Of a DNA stretch of 64,000 nt, positions 49,872 through 59,617 are shown in pieces. Both the position numbers and the translations under genes were made by a program. This DNA is from Mucilaginibacter corticis. Its GTDB lineage: Bacteria; Bacteroidota; Bacteroidia; Sphingobacteriales; Sphingobacteriaceae. Under the pieces are notes generated by a model. The model did not search any database. It had not been told where the DNA came from and saw nothing but the letters and a program-made list of their open reading frames with translations. The stretch lies in the NCBI RefSeq assembly GCF_007558865.1, contig NZ_VLPK01000001.1, forward strand, positions 620,001-684,000. Reading direction: 5' to 3'. Each line of letters opens with the position of its first letter. Position 1 is the stretch's first letter.

Positions 49872-52541
49872 ATGATAACGCCCGGGCAAAAGGTTATACA
49901 GCAATGGTACAAGCAAAAAAACTGGCACCAGTTTCCGTTTCAAAAGGAAATGGAGACGGTTTATTTAGCCGGATTTTCGGGCTTGCTTAATGCACCTACC
50001 GGCAGCGGTAAAACCTTCGCGCTGTTTCTGCCTTTCCTTGCTGATTTTATCAACAAGCATCCCGACTATAAAACCCGACAGAACAATGGCCTGCAAATGC
50101 TTTGGATAACCCCGTTGCGGGCACTGACCAACGATATTCGCAAAGCGATGCAGGAGGTCTGCGACGATCTGCAGATTCCCTGGAAAATAGCTACCCGCAC
50201 CGGCGATACCCCTGCTGCAGAAAAAGCTGCCCTGAAAAAGAAACTGCCCGAAGTACTGCTCACCACCCCCGAAAGCCTGCACCTGATGCTGGCGCAAAAA
50301 GAATACCCTAAGATCTTTCAAAGCCTGCAGGTTTTAGTGGTAGACGAATGGCATGAACTACTGGGCACAAAACGGGGAGTGCAGGTGGAGTTGGGATTGT
50401 CCCGCCTCAAGGCCCTTGGGGCAGTGGGCGGTGAGCAGTTTTCAGTTGGCAGTTCTCAGGTTGCAGTAGGCAGACAGTCTGCAGTGGGCAGTAGGCAGTT
50501 AGCAGATAGCAATGACTATGAAAAAAGCCAACTGGAAACTGCCAACTGGAAACTGCCAACTGAAAACTGCCAACTAAAAATCTGGGGTATCAGCGCCACT
50601 ATAGGCAACTTAGAGCAAGCAGCAGAGGTGCTGTTAGGTACCGACTTCCCCCCGGATAAAATCAAAATGGTGCGGGCCAATGTGGATAAGAAACTGGTTA
50701 TCGAGTCTATCATCCCGGAGAATATCGAAAACTACTCCTGGGCCGGGCATATCGGTTTAAAACTGCTGCCGCAGGTGATGGAGATCGTGGCCAAAAGCAA
50801 GACCACGCTGATATTTACTAATACACGGTCGCAGTCGGAGATCTGGTACCATGCTATTTTAGACAACTACCCCGAATATGCCGGCATCATGGCCATGCAC
50901 CATGGCTCGCTGGATAACGAGCTGCGTAACTGGGTTGAACAGGCCCTGCACGCCGAAGCGCTGAAGGTAGTGGTCTGTACCTCGAGCCTTGATTTGGGTG
51001 TAGATTTCAGGCCGGTTGATACCGTGATACAGGTGGGCAGCCCCAAGGGGGTCGCAAGATTTATGCAGCGCGCAGGGCGCAGCGGACACCATCCCGGCGC
51101 GGTATCAAAAGCCTATTTTGTACCGACGCATTCGCTTGAACTCCTTGAAGGCGCGGCACTGAAGCAAGCCATAAAACAAGGCATTTTTGAAAGCCGCGAC
51201 CCTATGCTGCTGGCTATGGACGTATTGATCCAGTATATGGTTACGCTGGCCGTGTCAGACGGTTTCAGGGCAGACGAGTTATATAACGAAGTTATCACTA
51301 CCTATGCCTTTGCCGACCTGCGCCGAAACGAGTATAATCAACTACTGGATTTTATTACCAATGGCGGCAAAACACTGGCACAGTACGACGAGTTTTTAAA
51401 AGTAGAAGTAGAGAACGGTTTGTTTAAAGTATTTAGCCGGCGCGTGGCCATGCGGCACCGCCTAAGCATCGGTACCATAACCAGCGAGATGAGCATCAGG
51501 GTTAAATGGCTGAGTGGCGGCAGTTTGGGTACGGTAGAAGAATCATTCATATCAAAACTAAAGCCCGGCAATACCTTTTGGTTTGCGGGGCGCAGCCTTG
51601 AATTTGTAAGGATAAAGGAAATGACCGCCTACGTCAAAAAATCGAACGCCAAGAAAGGTATGATCCCCAGTTGGAACGGCGGGCGCATGCCCTTATCATC
51701 GCAGCTATCAGCAGTGTTCAGGGACAAACTGGACGAGGTGGCCCATGGCATTGAGAAAGATATTGAAGTGATTGCCTTAAAACCACTATTCAATCTGCAG
51801 CAGGAACTATCACACCTGCCGCAGAGCCATGAGTTTTTGATCGAATCGTTCAAGTCGCGCGAAGGGCATCACCTGTTGTTTTATCCTTTTGAGGGGCGGC
51901 TGGTGCATGAGGGTATGGCTTCGTTACTGGCTTACCGTATTTCGCGCGTTAGGCCTGCCAGCTTTTCCATTGCCATGAATGATTATGGCTTTGAGTTATT
52001 AACCGATGAGGACGTGCCTATTGAACAGGTACTGGAAGACGCGGATTTTTTTTCGATAGACAACCTGCTGGAAGACATCCAGCATAGCCTGAACGCCAAT
52101 GAGATGGCACGCCGTCGGTTCAGGGATATAGCCCATATTGGCGGACTGGTTTTTACCGGCTATCCCGGCCAGCAGGTAAAGAACAAGCATTTGCAGGCAT
52201 CATCATCGTTATTGTTTGATGTGTTTAGCGAGTATGAACCGGATAACCTGTTGGTGCGCCAGGCCTATAACGAAGCGCTGGCTTTCCAGCTAGAAGAGTT
52301 CAGGCTGCGCGCGGCTTTGCAACGCATTGCCAAACAAAACATCATCCTTAAAGTGATAGAGCGCCCCACCCCCTTCGCGTTCCCGATCATGGTAGACAGC
52401 CTGGGCCGCGAGCGACTAACTACCGAAAGCCTGGAAGACCGCATAGCTAAAATGGCCCGCCAATACGGCGCCGAAGGTGTTGCCGGTAATGAAAATAAAA
52501 AGGTGCGTAAGGTTGGCGTAACCAGGAAGAAAGGTTTTTAA
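49872..52541 (+). CDS. Lhr-like DEXH-box helicase (ligase-associated type) with repeat-encoded insert
   Basis: An 889-residue superfamily 2 helicase. It has Walker A NAPTGSGKT (residues ~40-48), the DEXH box VVDEWHELLG (158-161), the motif III SATIGNLEQA (241-250), then the Lhr-type second RecA domain with FMQRAGRSGHHPG and a winged-helix plus beta-barrel C-terminal part. It matches the DEXH helicase often encoded with a DNA ligase and a metallophosphoesterase in DNA damage response clusters, but those partners are absent here. Residues ~183-235 are an in-frame insert encoded by a palindromic repeat (50435-50575); the usual link between SRLKAL and IWGISAT is only a few residues long in this family. 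Activity may be kept, since the insert lies on a surface loop. Confidence 0.9.
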   Translation: MITPGQKVIQQWYKQKNWHQFPFQKEMETVYLAGFSGLLNAPTGSGKTFALFLPFLADFINKHPDYKTRQNNGLQMLWITPLRALTNDIRKAMQEVCDDLQIPWKIATRTGDTPAAEKAALKKKLPEVLLTTPESLHLMLAQKEYPKIFQSLQVLVVDEWHELLGTKRGVQVELGLSRLKALGAVGGEQFSVGSSQVAVGRQSAVGSRQLADSNDYEKSQLETANWKLPTENCQLKIWGISATIGNLEQAAEVLLGTDFPPDKIKMVRANVDKKLVIESIIPENIENYSWAGHIGLKLLPQVMEIVAKSKTTLIFTNTRSQSEIWYHAILDNYPEYAGIMAMHHGSLDNELRNWVEQALHAEALKVVVCTSSLDLGVDFRPVDTVIQVGSPKGVARFMQRAGRSGHHPGAVSKAYFVPTHSLELLEGAALKQAIKQGIFESRDPMLLAMDVLIQYMVTLAVSDGFRADELYNEVITTYAFADLRRNEYNQLLDFITNGGKTLAQYDEFLKVEVENGLFKVFSRRVAMRHRLSIGTITSEMSIRVKWLSGGSLGTVEESFISKLKPGNTFWFAGRSLEFVRIKEMTAYVKKSNAKKGMIPSWNGGRMPLSSQLSAVFRDKLDEVAHGIEKDIEVIALKPLFNLQQELSHLPQSHEFLIESFKSREGHHLLFYPFEGRLVHEGMASLLAYRISRVRPASFSIAMNDYGFELLTDEDVPIEQVLEDADFFSIDNLLEDIQHSLNANEMARRRFRDIAHIGGLVFTGYPGQQVKNKHLQASSSLLFDVFSEYEPDNLLVRQAYNEALAFQLEEFRLRAALQRIAKQNIILKVIERPTPFAFPIMVDSLGRERLTTESLEDRIAKMARQYGAEGVAGNENKKVRKVGVTRKKGF
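50435..50575 (+). repeat. In-frame palindromic repeat inside the helicase gene
   Basis: The left arm GCAGTTTTCAGTTGGCAGTT (50435-50454) is the exact reverse complement of 50551-50570. The right part is a tandem array of a 14-base unit CCAACTGGAAACTG (three copies plus six bases, 50528-50575). Between the arms lie further GCAGTNGGCAGT words. The words match the partial copy at 17268. Confidence 0.85.
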
Positions 52542-52798
52542 GCACTGCAGGTGATCCACATGAGAATATGAACCACTTGAATCACCATTTTTAGTTAAAT
52601 ATCTGATAGCAAATGCTTTGACAAACAAAATCGGCAATGCACTATGTGTATTTAATTTAAAGAAATTACGCTATCGCTTCATTAAAATAAACAATCTCCT
52701 AACATAATATTGACAAAAGCATTACACCGCAATAATGTTATGTTTACCCCAACGCCCGTTGTTTGCATAGAATAAAACACAGAAAAACCTTCATTTCC

Positions 52799-54172
52799 AT
52801 GAAACAAACCTTTCCCTTTTTAAACATGCGTGCGGTTGCAGCTGTTGCTTCAGTCGCTCTTTTAAGCGCCACATTTGTTGGCTGTAAGAAAGACAAGGGC
52901 TCAACTACCCCGGTTAAAAACTCTATTAACGATGTAAAACACGTAGTTGTAATTTATATGGAGAACCACAGCTTTGACAACCTTTACGGTTCGTTCTCAG
53001 GCGCTAATGGTTTATCAAACGCAACCGCTGCCAACACCACTCAGGTTGACGCTACCGGAACACCGTACACCGTTTTACCGGCCATCCCTAATTCGCCGGC
53101 ATTCCCTACCAACCTGCCTAACACTTATTTCAACATCGATCAGTATGCTGCCAATAACGTGTTAACACAGGATGTATTACATCGTTATTACCAGGAGCAA
53201 ATGCAGATCGATGGTGGTAAAATGGATAAATACTCTGCGTACAATACCTCATTCGGTTTAACACAAGGTTACTATAAAACCAGTTTATTGCCTATGTTGC
53301 CATTCGCTCAGAAATATGTGCTTTGCGATAACTTTTACCACAGCGCATTTGGCGGATCATTCCTGAACCACCAATGGCTTATCGCTGCAGCAAGCCCTAC
53401 TTTTCAAAATGCACCTGCAAGTATGGTAGCAGTATTAAATGCTGATGGTTCAGTTAAAACCGACGGAGCTGTTACTCCTGACGGCTTCGTGGTTAACACA
53501 AGCTACACCGTTAACGCGCCTCACCCGGCAACTGCTGTAGTGGCAAACCTTGTTCCTAACCAAACCAATCCAACTATTGGCGACAGGTTAAGCGACAAAA
53601 ACATTTCATGGGCCTGGTATTCAGGTGGCTGGAATGACGCGCTTGCAGGTAATCCTGATCCGCTTTTCCAGTTTCATCACCAGCCGTTTGCTTACTTTGC
53701 AAAATATGCAGATGGCACACAAGCTAAAAAAGATCACTTAAAAGACGAAATTGATTTTATTGCTGCTGCTAAAGCAGGTACATTACCGGCTGTATCATTT
53801 GTTAAGCCTATTGGTAAATATAATGAGCACCCGGGCTATGCTAATCTGGCTGATGGCGAGAACCACGCTGTTGAACTGATCAATGACGTATTAAACGGCC
53901 CTAATGGTAAAGACGCGGTTATTATTGTTACTTATGATGAAAACGGTGGTTTCTGGGATCACGTTGCTCCGCCAAAAATTGATGCTAAATGGGGTCCGGG
54001 TACACGTGTTCCGGCTATCATAGTTTCTCCGTTTGCAAAAACAAGCTATGTTGACCATACACAATATGAAACCGTTAGTATCCTTTCTTTCATAGAAAAA
54101 AGATGGGATTTAGCGCCGCTTGCTACACGCGATAAAAACGCAAACCCGTTAAACAACGCGTTTAATTTCTAA
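52799..54172 (+). CDS. Phosphoesterase (acid phosphatase / phospholipase C-like) lipoprotein
   Basis: From ATG 52799 the precursor has 457 residues, with a signal peptide ending in the lipobox SATFVGC then KKDKG. The frame extends to 52763 without benefit. The domain belongs to the phosphoesterase family of AcpA and phospholipase C in the alkaline phosphatase superfamily: HVVVIYMENHSFDNLYGSF with the metal ligands, and VTYDENGGFWDHVAPPK near the C-terminus. It would release phosphate from organic esters or phospholipids at the cell surface. A cytochrome peroxidase gene follows after a terminator hairpin. Confidence 0.85.
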   Translation: MKQTFPFLNMRAVAAVASVALLSATFVGCKKDKGSTTPVKNSINDVKHVVVIYMENHSFDNLYGSFSGANGLSNATAANTTQVDATGTPYTVLPAIPNSPAFPTNLPNTYFNIDQYAANNVLTQDVLHRYYQEQMQIDGGKMDKYSAYNTSFGLTQGYYKTSLLPMLPFAQKYVLCDNFYHSAFGGSFLNHQWLIAAASPTFQNAPASMVAVLNADGSVKTDGAVTPDGFVVNTSYTVNAPHPATAVVANLVPNQTNPTIGDRLSDKNISWAWYSGGWNDALAGNPDPLFQFHHQPFAYFAKYADGTQAKKDHLKDEIDFIAAAKAGTLPAVSFVKPIGKYNEHPGYANLADGENHAVELINDVLNGPNGKDAVIIVTYDENGGFWDHVAPPKIDAKWGPGTRVPAIIVSPFAKTSYVDHTQYETVSILSFIEKRWDLAPLATRDKNANPLNNAFNF

Positions 54173-54220
54173 TAAAACATACAACCTGAAAGCTTTAGCA
54201 ACAGGTTAAATATGAATACA

Positions 54221-54250
54221 AAAGGGAGTGGCCAAATAGCCGCTCCCTTT
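54221..54250 (+). terminator. Terminator of the phosphoesterase gene
   Basis: AAAGGGAGTGGC pairs with GCCGCTCCCTTT (one G-U pair), loop CAAATA; the following T-run is interrupted (ATGCGTTTTT). Confidence 0.65.
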
Positions 54251-54311
54251 ATGCGTTTTTGCAGGATTGGCCTCAAAACTATCCCAAAAGCCCGATGCAG
54301 ATAATTATTTA

Positions 54312-56108
54312 ATGAAGAAACTTGTTTTTATACCCTTACTGATCTTTGTTGTTACAGGATACACTATCTACTCCTGTAAAAAAAGTATCGCGCCCGAAAA
54401 AGCCATCGCCCAAACTGTGGCTGCACAGATTGATGACTTTATTGATGCTACGGGCAAACTGCTGGATAGAGCGCAAAGCGGCAATGCCGATGAAAAAGCT
54501 TTACAGAATCAGTTTCTGCAACTGCGCCTTAACTATAAAAAATTTGAATGGGCTGCAGAATACTTTAATTCGGGCGTAGCACGGTTTATCAATGGTCCGC
54601 CGGTGCAGGAGGTTGAAGTAGCCGACGGTGCGATATTTGAGCCTGCCGGCTTACAGGTTGTTGAGGGGTACCTTTTCCCCAAATATAATCCTGCTAATAA
54701 GAAGGATCTTATCGCTCAAATAAAAACACTGCAGGACAACGCACGTAAGATCAAGCCATTTTATACCAATATAGATATGTTTGACTGGCAGGTATTTGAT
54801 GCCGGTAAGCAGGAAATTTTCAGGATACTGGCGTTGGGTATAACCGGCTTTGATAACCCGCTTACGCTTAAAAGCTCGGAAGAGAGTATAGCAGCCCTGA
54901 ATGGCGTAAAAGCGGCTATGGCTTATTATGAGGATAACGCCGGCGATGAAAACCTGTCTGCAGAGTTTACCGCGGCGGCTAAGTATTTAGCCGAAAACAC
55001 CGATTTTAACGGGTTTGATCGTGCCGCGTTTATTACAAAATACGGCAACCCCATTACCACCGGGATCACCGATCTGCAAAACAAGCTGAACATTCATGGC
55101 GCGACTTATAACCGCCTGCTAAAAATGGATGCGAAGACCCTTTTTGATAAAGACGCTTTCAACGTAAATGCCTACGCGCCTGATTTTAACTCGTTTGTTA
55201 CCGAAAAGAAAACGGCTTTAGGCCGGCTGCTGTTTTCTGATCCCATTTTATCAGGCAATGGCAAAAGAAGCTGCCAAAGCTGCCACCAGCCGGATAAGGC
55301 CTTTACAGACGGATTGGTGAAGAACATCGTCATAGATGGCAATAAGCCGGTAAAAAGAAACACGCCTACGTTACTGAACGCGGCGCTGCAATCATCGCAA
55401 TTTTATGACTTGAGGGCGGCTACCTTAGAGGACCAGGCGCTTAGCGTGGTACAGAACAAAGACGAGATGCATGGCTCGATGAAAGCCGCCGCTCAACGCC
55501 TTTGGGAAAACAAAAGCTACAGGCAGCTATTTACAGATGCCTTTAAAACTAAAAACCGTACCGGCATAGATACGCTTGAAGTAATGAACGCCATCGGGTC
55601 ATACGTGCGCAGCCTTGTATCATTAAACAGCCGGTTTGACCAGTATATGCGTGGTAATAAAGCGGCCTTAAACCAGGAAGAAATTAACGGGTTCAATATA
55701 TTTATGGGCAAGGCCAAATGCGCCACCTGTCATTATATGCCGCTGTTTAACGGGGCTTTCCCGCCAATGTATATTTTGAATGAGAGCGAAGTAATTGGCG
55801 TACCGCAAACCATTGCTAAAACAGCCATCGATACCGATATGGGCAGGTATAATATCCTGAAGACAAATTCATTTAAGCACGCGTTCAAGATCTCGACCGT
55901 ACGCAATGCCGCCCTTACAGCGCCGTATATGCACAACGGTGTTTTTACCACGCTTGAGCAGGTGATGGATTTTTACAATAAAGGCGGCGGCGCGGGCTTA
56001 GGCTATAAAGTGGATAACCAAACCCTATCGCCCGATAAATTAAACTTAACGGATAAAGAAAGTAAAGAAGTGATAGCGTTTATAAAAGCGCTAAACCAGG
56101 GTAGTTAG
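54312..56108 (+). CDS. Di-haem cytochrome c peroxidase with imelysin-like N-terminal region
   Basis: From ATG 54312 the lipoprotein precursor has 598 residues (lipobox near VTGYTIYSC). Residues ~30-240 form a helical region whose style (QIDDFIDATGKLLDRAQSG, and NDKALQNQ-like segments) resembles imelysin/EfeO-type domains. The C-terminal half is a di-haem peroxidase: haem sites CQSCH (321-325) and CATCH (470-474), with KRNTPTLLNAAL and LTAPYMHNGVFTTLEQVMDF typical of CcpA/MauG. It reduces hydrogen peroxide in the periplasm or modifies a partner protein. The fused N-terminal region is the unusual part. Confidence 0.88.
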   Translation: MKKLVFIPLLIFVVTGYTIYSCKKSIAPEKAIAQTVAAQIDDFIDATGKLLDRAQSGNADEKALQNQFLQLRLNYKKFEWAAEYFNSGVARFINGPPVQEVEVADGAIFEPAGLQVVEGYLFPKYNPANKKDLIAQIKTLQDNARKIKPFYTNIDMFDWQVFDAGKQEIFRILALGITGFDNPLTLKSSEESIAALNGVKAAMAYYEDNAGDENLSAEFTAAAKYLAENTDFNGFDRAAFITKYGNPITTGITDLQNKLNIHGATYNRLLKMDAKTLFDKDAFNVNAYAPDFNSFVTEKKTALGRLLFSDPILSGNGKRSCQSCHQPDKAFTDGLVKNIVIDGNKPVKRNTPTLLNAALQSSQFYDLRAATLEDQALSVVQNKDEMHGSMKAAAQRLWENKSYRQLFTDAFKTKNRTGIDTLEVMNAIGSYVRSLVSLNSRFDQYMRGNKAALNQEEINGFNIFMGKAKCATCHYMPLFNGAFPPMYILNESEVIGVPQTIAKTAIDTDMGRYNILKTNSFKHAFKISTVRNAALTAPYMHNGVFTTLEQVMDFYNKGGGAGLGYKVDNQTLSPDKLNLTDKESKEVIAFIKALNQGS

Positions 56109-56132
56109 CAAGCAAGATCATATACCTTCAAA

Positions 56133-56167
56133 AAAGAAAGCCCGGTAAATCGCCGGGCTTTCTTTTA
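56133..56167 (+). terminator. Terminator of the peroxidase gene
   Basis: AAAGAAAGCCCGG pairs with CCGGGCTTTCTTT; loop TAAATCG; followed by TT and an A/T-rich stretch. Confidence 0.8.
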
Positions 56168-56191
56168 AATATTATTTTTTTAATATTTAAT

Positions 56192-56208
56192 TATATGTTT
56201 GCATATAA
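56192..56208 (+). promoter_or_regulatory. Sulfatase promoter with overlapping dyad
   Basis: TATGTTTG (56194-56201) is an exact -7 element, 35 bases before the sulfatase ATG. It is embedded in a dyad TTATATG / CATATAA, so an operator may overlap the -7 region. Confidence 0.5.
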
Positions 56209-56236
56209 TCTACTACACCTATAGTCTTTATATAAT

Positions 56237-57985
56237 ATGAAAACATTAAGATTTTCCAGCGCGATAGTTTTACTTGCCGTACTTGCAACGTCCGTTATAG
56301 CATGGCGCAATAAACCTGTACATCCGGGTCATAAACAAGTACAACCGAAACGCCCCAATATCATCCTGATCTTATCTGATGATATGGGATATTCTGACCT
56401 TGGCTGTTATGGCGGCGAGGCCCAAACGCCCAATTTAGACCAACTAGCCAAAGAAGGTCTACGTTATACGCAATTTTACAACACGGCAAGGTGCTGCCCG
56501 TCACGCGCGTCATTAATGACAGGTTTAGACCCGCACCAGGCCAACATGGGCTGGATGACCTCGGAAGATTTTAAACTACCCGGCTACCGCGGCGACCTGA
56601 GTCATAACGCGGTTACGATTGCCGAAGTTTTAAAATCGGCAGGTTATGCAACATATATGACGGGTAAGTGGCACTTAAACCTTGACCCATCCCTAAACAA
56701 CGCCAGCAAAGAGAACTGGCCGCTGCAGCGCGGGTTCGACCATTATTACGGTATCATCTTAGGTGCCGCAAATTATTATGATCCGGGTTATTTATGCCGT
56801 GATAATACCCAAATCAACACAACCAACGACCCTGAATACAAACCTGCCAACTACTATTTTACCGATGCTGTATCAGACAACTCGGTGAAATATCTTAAAG
56901 AAGTTGATAAGCAAAAGCCATTCTTTATGTACGTGGCCTACACAGCGGCACACTGGCCAATGCAGGCACCCGAAGCTGCAATTGCCAAATACAAAGGCCG
57001 TTTTGATAAAGGCTGGGAAGCTTTGCGTAAAGAGCGTATTGAGCGCATGAAAAAGTTAGGCGTTATCAAACAAGACGAAGACCTGTCGCCGTTTGATGGT
57101 AAACCATGGGCAGACGAAAAAGAGAAACCTGCCCTACTGCGCCGCATGGAAACTTATGCAGCTATGATCGATATTATGGACCAGGGTATCGGCCGCATCA
57201 TCAAACAACTAAAAGCTAACGGGCAGTATGATAACACGCTGATCTTCTTCTTACAGGATAACGGCGCCTGTGCCGAAATTATAGGCGATGGCGAAACCAA
57301 ACCCATAGCCCCCGATCCTGCTCATGTGCGCAAGCTAACGCCTGAATCTTTGATCTACTCGAATAAACCGGTTACCACCCGCGATGGTAAACTGGTAATG
57401 CAGGGCCGTAAAGTAATGGCCGGTCCGGCGGATACTTATGTATCTTACATGCAGGAATGGGCAAACGTATCAACCACGCCTTTGCGCAAGTTTAAACACT
57501 ATGTGCATGAGGGCGGTATTTCTACCCCGCTGATCGTACATTGGCCTGATGGCTTAAAAGCTAAAGGCGAGTTACGCGCGCAAGCGGGCCATGAAATGGA
57601 CATCATGCCAACCATACTGGACATTACCAAAACGCCATACCCTAAAACCTTTAACCAGCATGACATTACCCCGGTTGAGGGTATAAGCCTGGTGCCAAGC
57701 TTTGAGAACAAGCCCCTGCAGCGCGAGGCAATTTACTGGGACCATGAAATGAACAAAGCCGTCCGTATGGGTAACTGGAAACTGGTAAGCGAGGCCGATC
57801 TGAATTTTAAAGCTAAAACCTATACATCGGCACCATGGGAACTATATGATATCAGCACCGACCGCAGCGAGTTGAACAATGTGGCGGACAAACACCCCGA
57901 CCTGGTTAAAAAGATGAATGATATGTGGGAGGCCTACGCCAAACGGTGCCAGGTATACCCATCACCGTGGACGAAATTGAATTAG
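56237..57985 (+). CDS. Secreted sulfatase (arylsulfatase type)
   Basis: A 582-residue precursor with an N-terminal signal peptide (SSAIVLLAVLATSVIAW). PNIILILSDDMGYSDLGCYG carries the metal-binding aspartates. The sulfatase signature is ARCCPSRASLMTG, whose Cys86 (CxPxR) is the residue turned into formylglycine, and GKWHL with the second metal/substrate contacts follows. It removes sulfate from sulfated glycans or aryl sulfates. It needs a maturation enzyme (anSME or FGE), not encoded here. The C-terminal part (TDRSELNNVADKHPDLVKKM) is standard. Confidence 0.92.
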   Translation: MKTLRFSSAIVLLAVLATSVIAWRNKPVHPGHKQVQPKRPNIILILSDDMGYSDLGCYGGEAQTPNLDQLAKEGLRYTQFYNTARCCPSRASLMTGLDPHQANMGWMTSEDFKLPGYRGDLSHNAVTIAEVLKSAGYATYMTGKWHLNLDPSLNNASKENWPLQRGFDHYYGIILGAANYYDPGYLCRDNTQINTTNDPEYKPANYYFTDAVSDNSVKYLKEVDKQKPFFMYVAYTAAHWPMQAPEAAIAKYKGRFDKGWEALRKERIERMKKLGVIKQDEDLSPFDGKPWADEKEKPALLRRMETYAAMIDIMDQGIGRIIKQLKANGQYDNTLIFFLQDNGACAEIIGDGETKPIAPDPAHVRKLTPESLIYSNKPVTTRDGKLVMQGRKVMAGPADTYVSYMQEWANVSTTPLRKFKHYVHEGGISTPLIVHWPDGLKAKGELRAQAGHEMDIMPTILDITKTPYPKTFNQHDITPVEGISLVPSFENKPLQREAIYWDHEMNKAVRMGNWKLVSEADLNFKAKTYTSAPWELYDISTDRSELNNVADKHPDLVKKMNDMWEAYAKRCQVYPSPWTKLN

Positions 57986-58007
57986 GTTTACGGATGATAA
58001 ATGAATG

Positions 58008-58039
58008 TCATCTGGCTCATGTGAGTGTGAGCCAGATGA
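58008..58039. terminator. Perfect 12-base hairpin after the sulfatase gene
   Basis: TCATCTGGCTCA-TGTGAGTG-TGAGCCAGATGA. It lies between the convergent sulfatase and S41 protease genes; only a weak T-run follows (GTGTTTTT). Further TGAGCCAAA words at 58090-58107 are direct repeats of the arm, so this may be a repeat rather than a terminator. Confidence 0.5.
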
Positions 58040-58109
58040 GTCAGTGTTTTTGGCCAACTTATTTAAAATAAGTGGCTTGCAAAAAACAGATGAGCCAAAA
58101 TGAGCCAAA

Positions 58110-59492
58110 TCATTTCCTTTGGTTGTCAATATATTCGAAAGCACGCTGCAATGCATTGTCTGCAGTTGTTTGGATGTCGGGAATTACGCCGTGCCAGTCC
58201 TGCTCAGCAGCACCTGCGTTATAATATAGTTTGCTAGATATAACGAGTTTAAGCTTTGAGTTAGGCAAATATACCGGGACAATGTCGCCGTAGCTTTTAA
58301 CAAGTCCGCCGGTTTCTTCGCCAATGATAATTCCTCTTTTATAATATTTGAAACACTGTGCAAAATCAGCAGCCGACGAATAGGTTTCAATATTGGTTAA
58401 CAAGATAACCTGGCCATTATAGCGCAATGGATTTTTGCGGATAGCTATTTTATCACAATACACTGTGTCAACCGACCCATTAGGTTTAGCCAATATAGTT
58501 TTGTCTGCATCGCTAAATACTTTTCCTTTACTATGGTCGCGCAAGCGATTCTTTAAAGGTTCGCTGTTTTTTTCAAGTATTTTGGCATACTGGGTAAAGG
58601 GTGTATCTAAAAGGTATTGAAAAAACTCATCACCTATATCAGAATCGCCGCCCCCATTGTCAATCAGGTTAATGATAAGATGCTGAATGTTTTTTTCTTT
58701 CAGTTGTTTGAAAGTCGTGTCCATAAATTGAGGAAAGCCCTCCCAATCAAAACTTTTGAAATTGATAAGTGCGGTTTTATTTTTCGTCAAAAATTTTGCT
58801 GAATAAATCGGCTCAGCCTTTTCATTGGTTGCTTTTTCGTTTTTGTGCAGTGCATCAAGTCTCGATTTACGTAACCCATGTATGGTTACAGTTTTAGCCG
58901 TTCCACGTATTTTATATTTAATGTGGTAAATTCCATCCAATTTATAAAGGGCCTCGAGATAAAAATCAAATTTCGAAGCACCAAACTCAGCCCTGAATAA
59001 ACGGTTTTCGCCGGTATTCACATTAACAATATCATTAACTATTGTTTGTGCCGGTATAGTATTGATACTGATAATCTCAGCCCCTGCAGGTAACTGTGAT
59101 TGTATAACAGACGAAGCACTTTTGCAAGTTATAAAAGGCTTTTTAGTAGACAATTTAACATTATAAGGAAATATAAAAGGATCTGAATCATAGTAATCAA
59201 CGGGGAACGCCAGGTCCGTGTGTCCGTCTTCCAGATGCCCTAATAATGACTCTATCCGAAGGTAAAGGTCAATTTTATTAAGGCTTCCGGTAAAGCCTGA
59301 TTTAACAAGTTCGATGTCTTTTAAAAATTTATTTTTAGGGTATCGGTAAAAAGGATTTGGGTGCACATCTTGCAAGTATTTAACCAGGCTGTCAATATCC
59401 TGGCGCATTTCCGCCGGTGTATATTTTGTTTGCGCAAAAGAGATGCTGGAAAGCAAAACGAAAAGCGTTGCAAGGAAAATTTTTTTAGTCAT
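58110..59492 (-). CDS. S41 family peptidase (tail-specific protease-like)
   Basis: A 460-residue exported protein (signal peptide ILFATLFVLLSSISFAQ-like: IFLATLFVLLSSISFAQ). An N-terminal helical part (MRQDIDSLVKYLQDVHPNPF) is followed by a PDZ-like region and the S41 peptidase core: HLIINLIDNGGGDSDIG and TYSSAADFAQCFKYYKRGII, in which the catalytic serine lies in SSAAD, and GEETGGLVKSYGDIVPVYLP. Such Bacteroidetes proteins cleave peptides or degraded proteins outside the cytoplasm. The general base lysine of CtpA is not clearly conserved, as is common in this subgroup. Lone gene. Confidence 0.85.
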   Translation of the reverse strand: MTKKIFLATLFVLLSSISFAQTKYTPAEMRQDIDSLVKYLQDVHPNPFYRYPKNKFLKDIELVKSGFTGSLNKIDLYLRIESLLGHLEDGHTDLAFPVDYYDSDPFIFPYNVKLSTKKPFITCKSASSVIQSQLPAGAEIISINTIPAQTIVNDIVNVNTGENRLFRAEFGASKFDFYLEALYKLDGIYHIKYKIRGTAKTVTIHGLRKSRLDALHKNEKATNEKAEPIYSAKFLTKNKTALINFKSFDWEGFPQFMDTTFKQLKEKNIQHLIINLIDNGGGDSDIGDEFFQYLLDTPFTQYAKILEKNSEPLKNRLRDHSKGKVFSDADKTILAKPNGSVDTVYCDKIAIRKNPLRYNGQVILLTNIETYSSAADFAQCFKYYKRGIIIGEETGGLVKSYGDIVPVYLPNSKLKLVISSKLYYNAGAAEQDWHGVIPDIQTTADNALQRAFEYIDNQRK

Positions 59493-59617
59493 AGGTAAGG
59501 TCTACGGTTATAAAGATATAATTTAAACCGAACCGACACAAGTCAAGCATTTACCCAATCCTTCCCGCTAAGACTTGCGCTATGTTAGGTTGATGACATT
59601 TTTTTCAGATCGGTTTA

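Noticed and set aside
50528..50575. Tandem 14-base units as a CRISPR-like array
   Set aside because: The units are directly adjacent with no spacers and are part of an inverted repeat; no cas genes are nearby.
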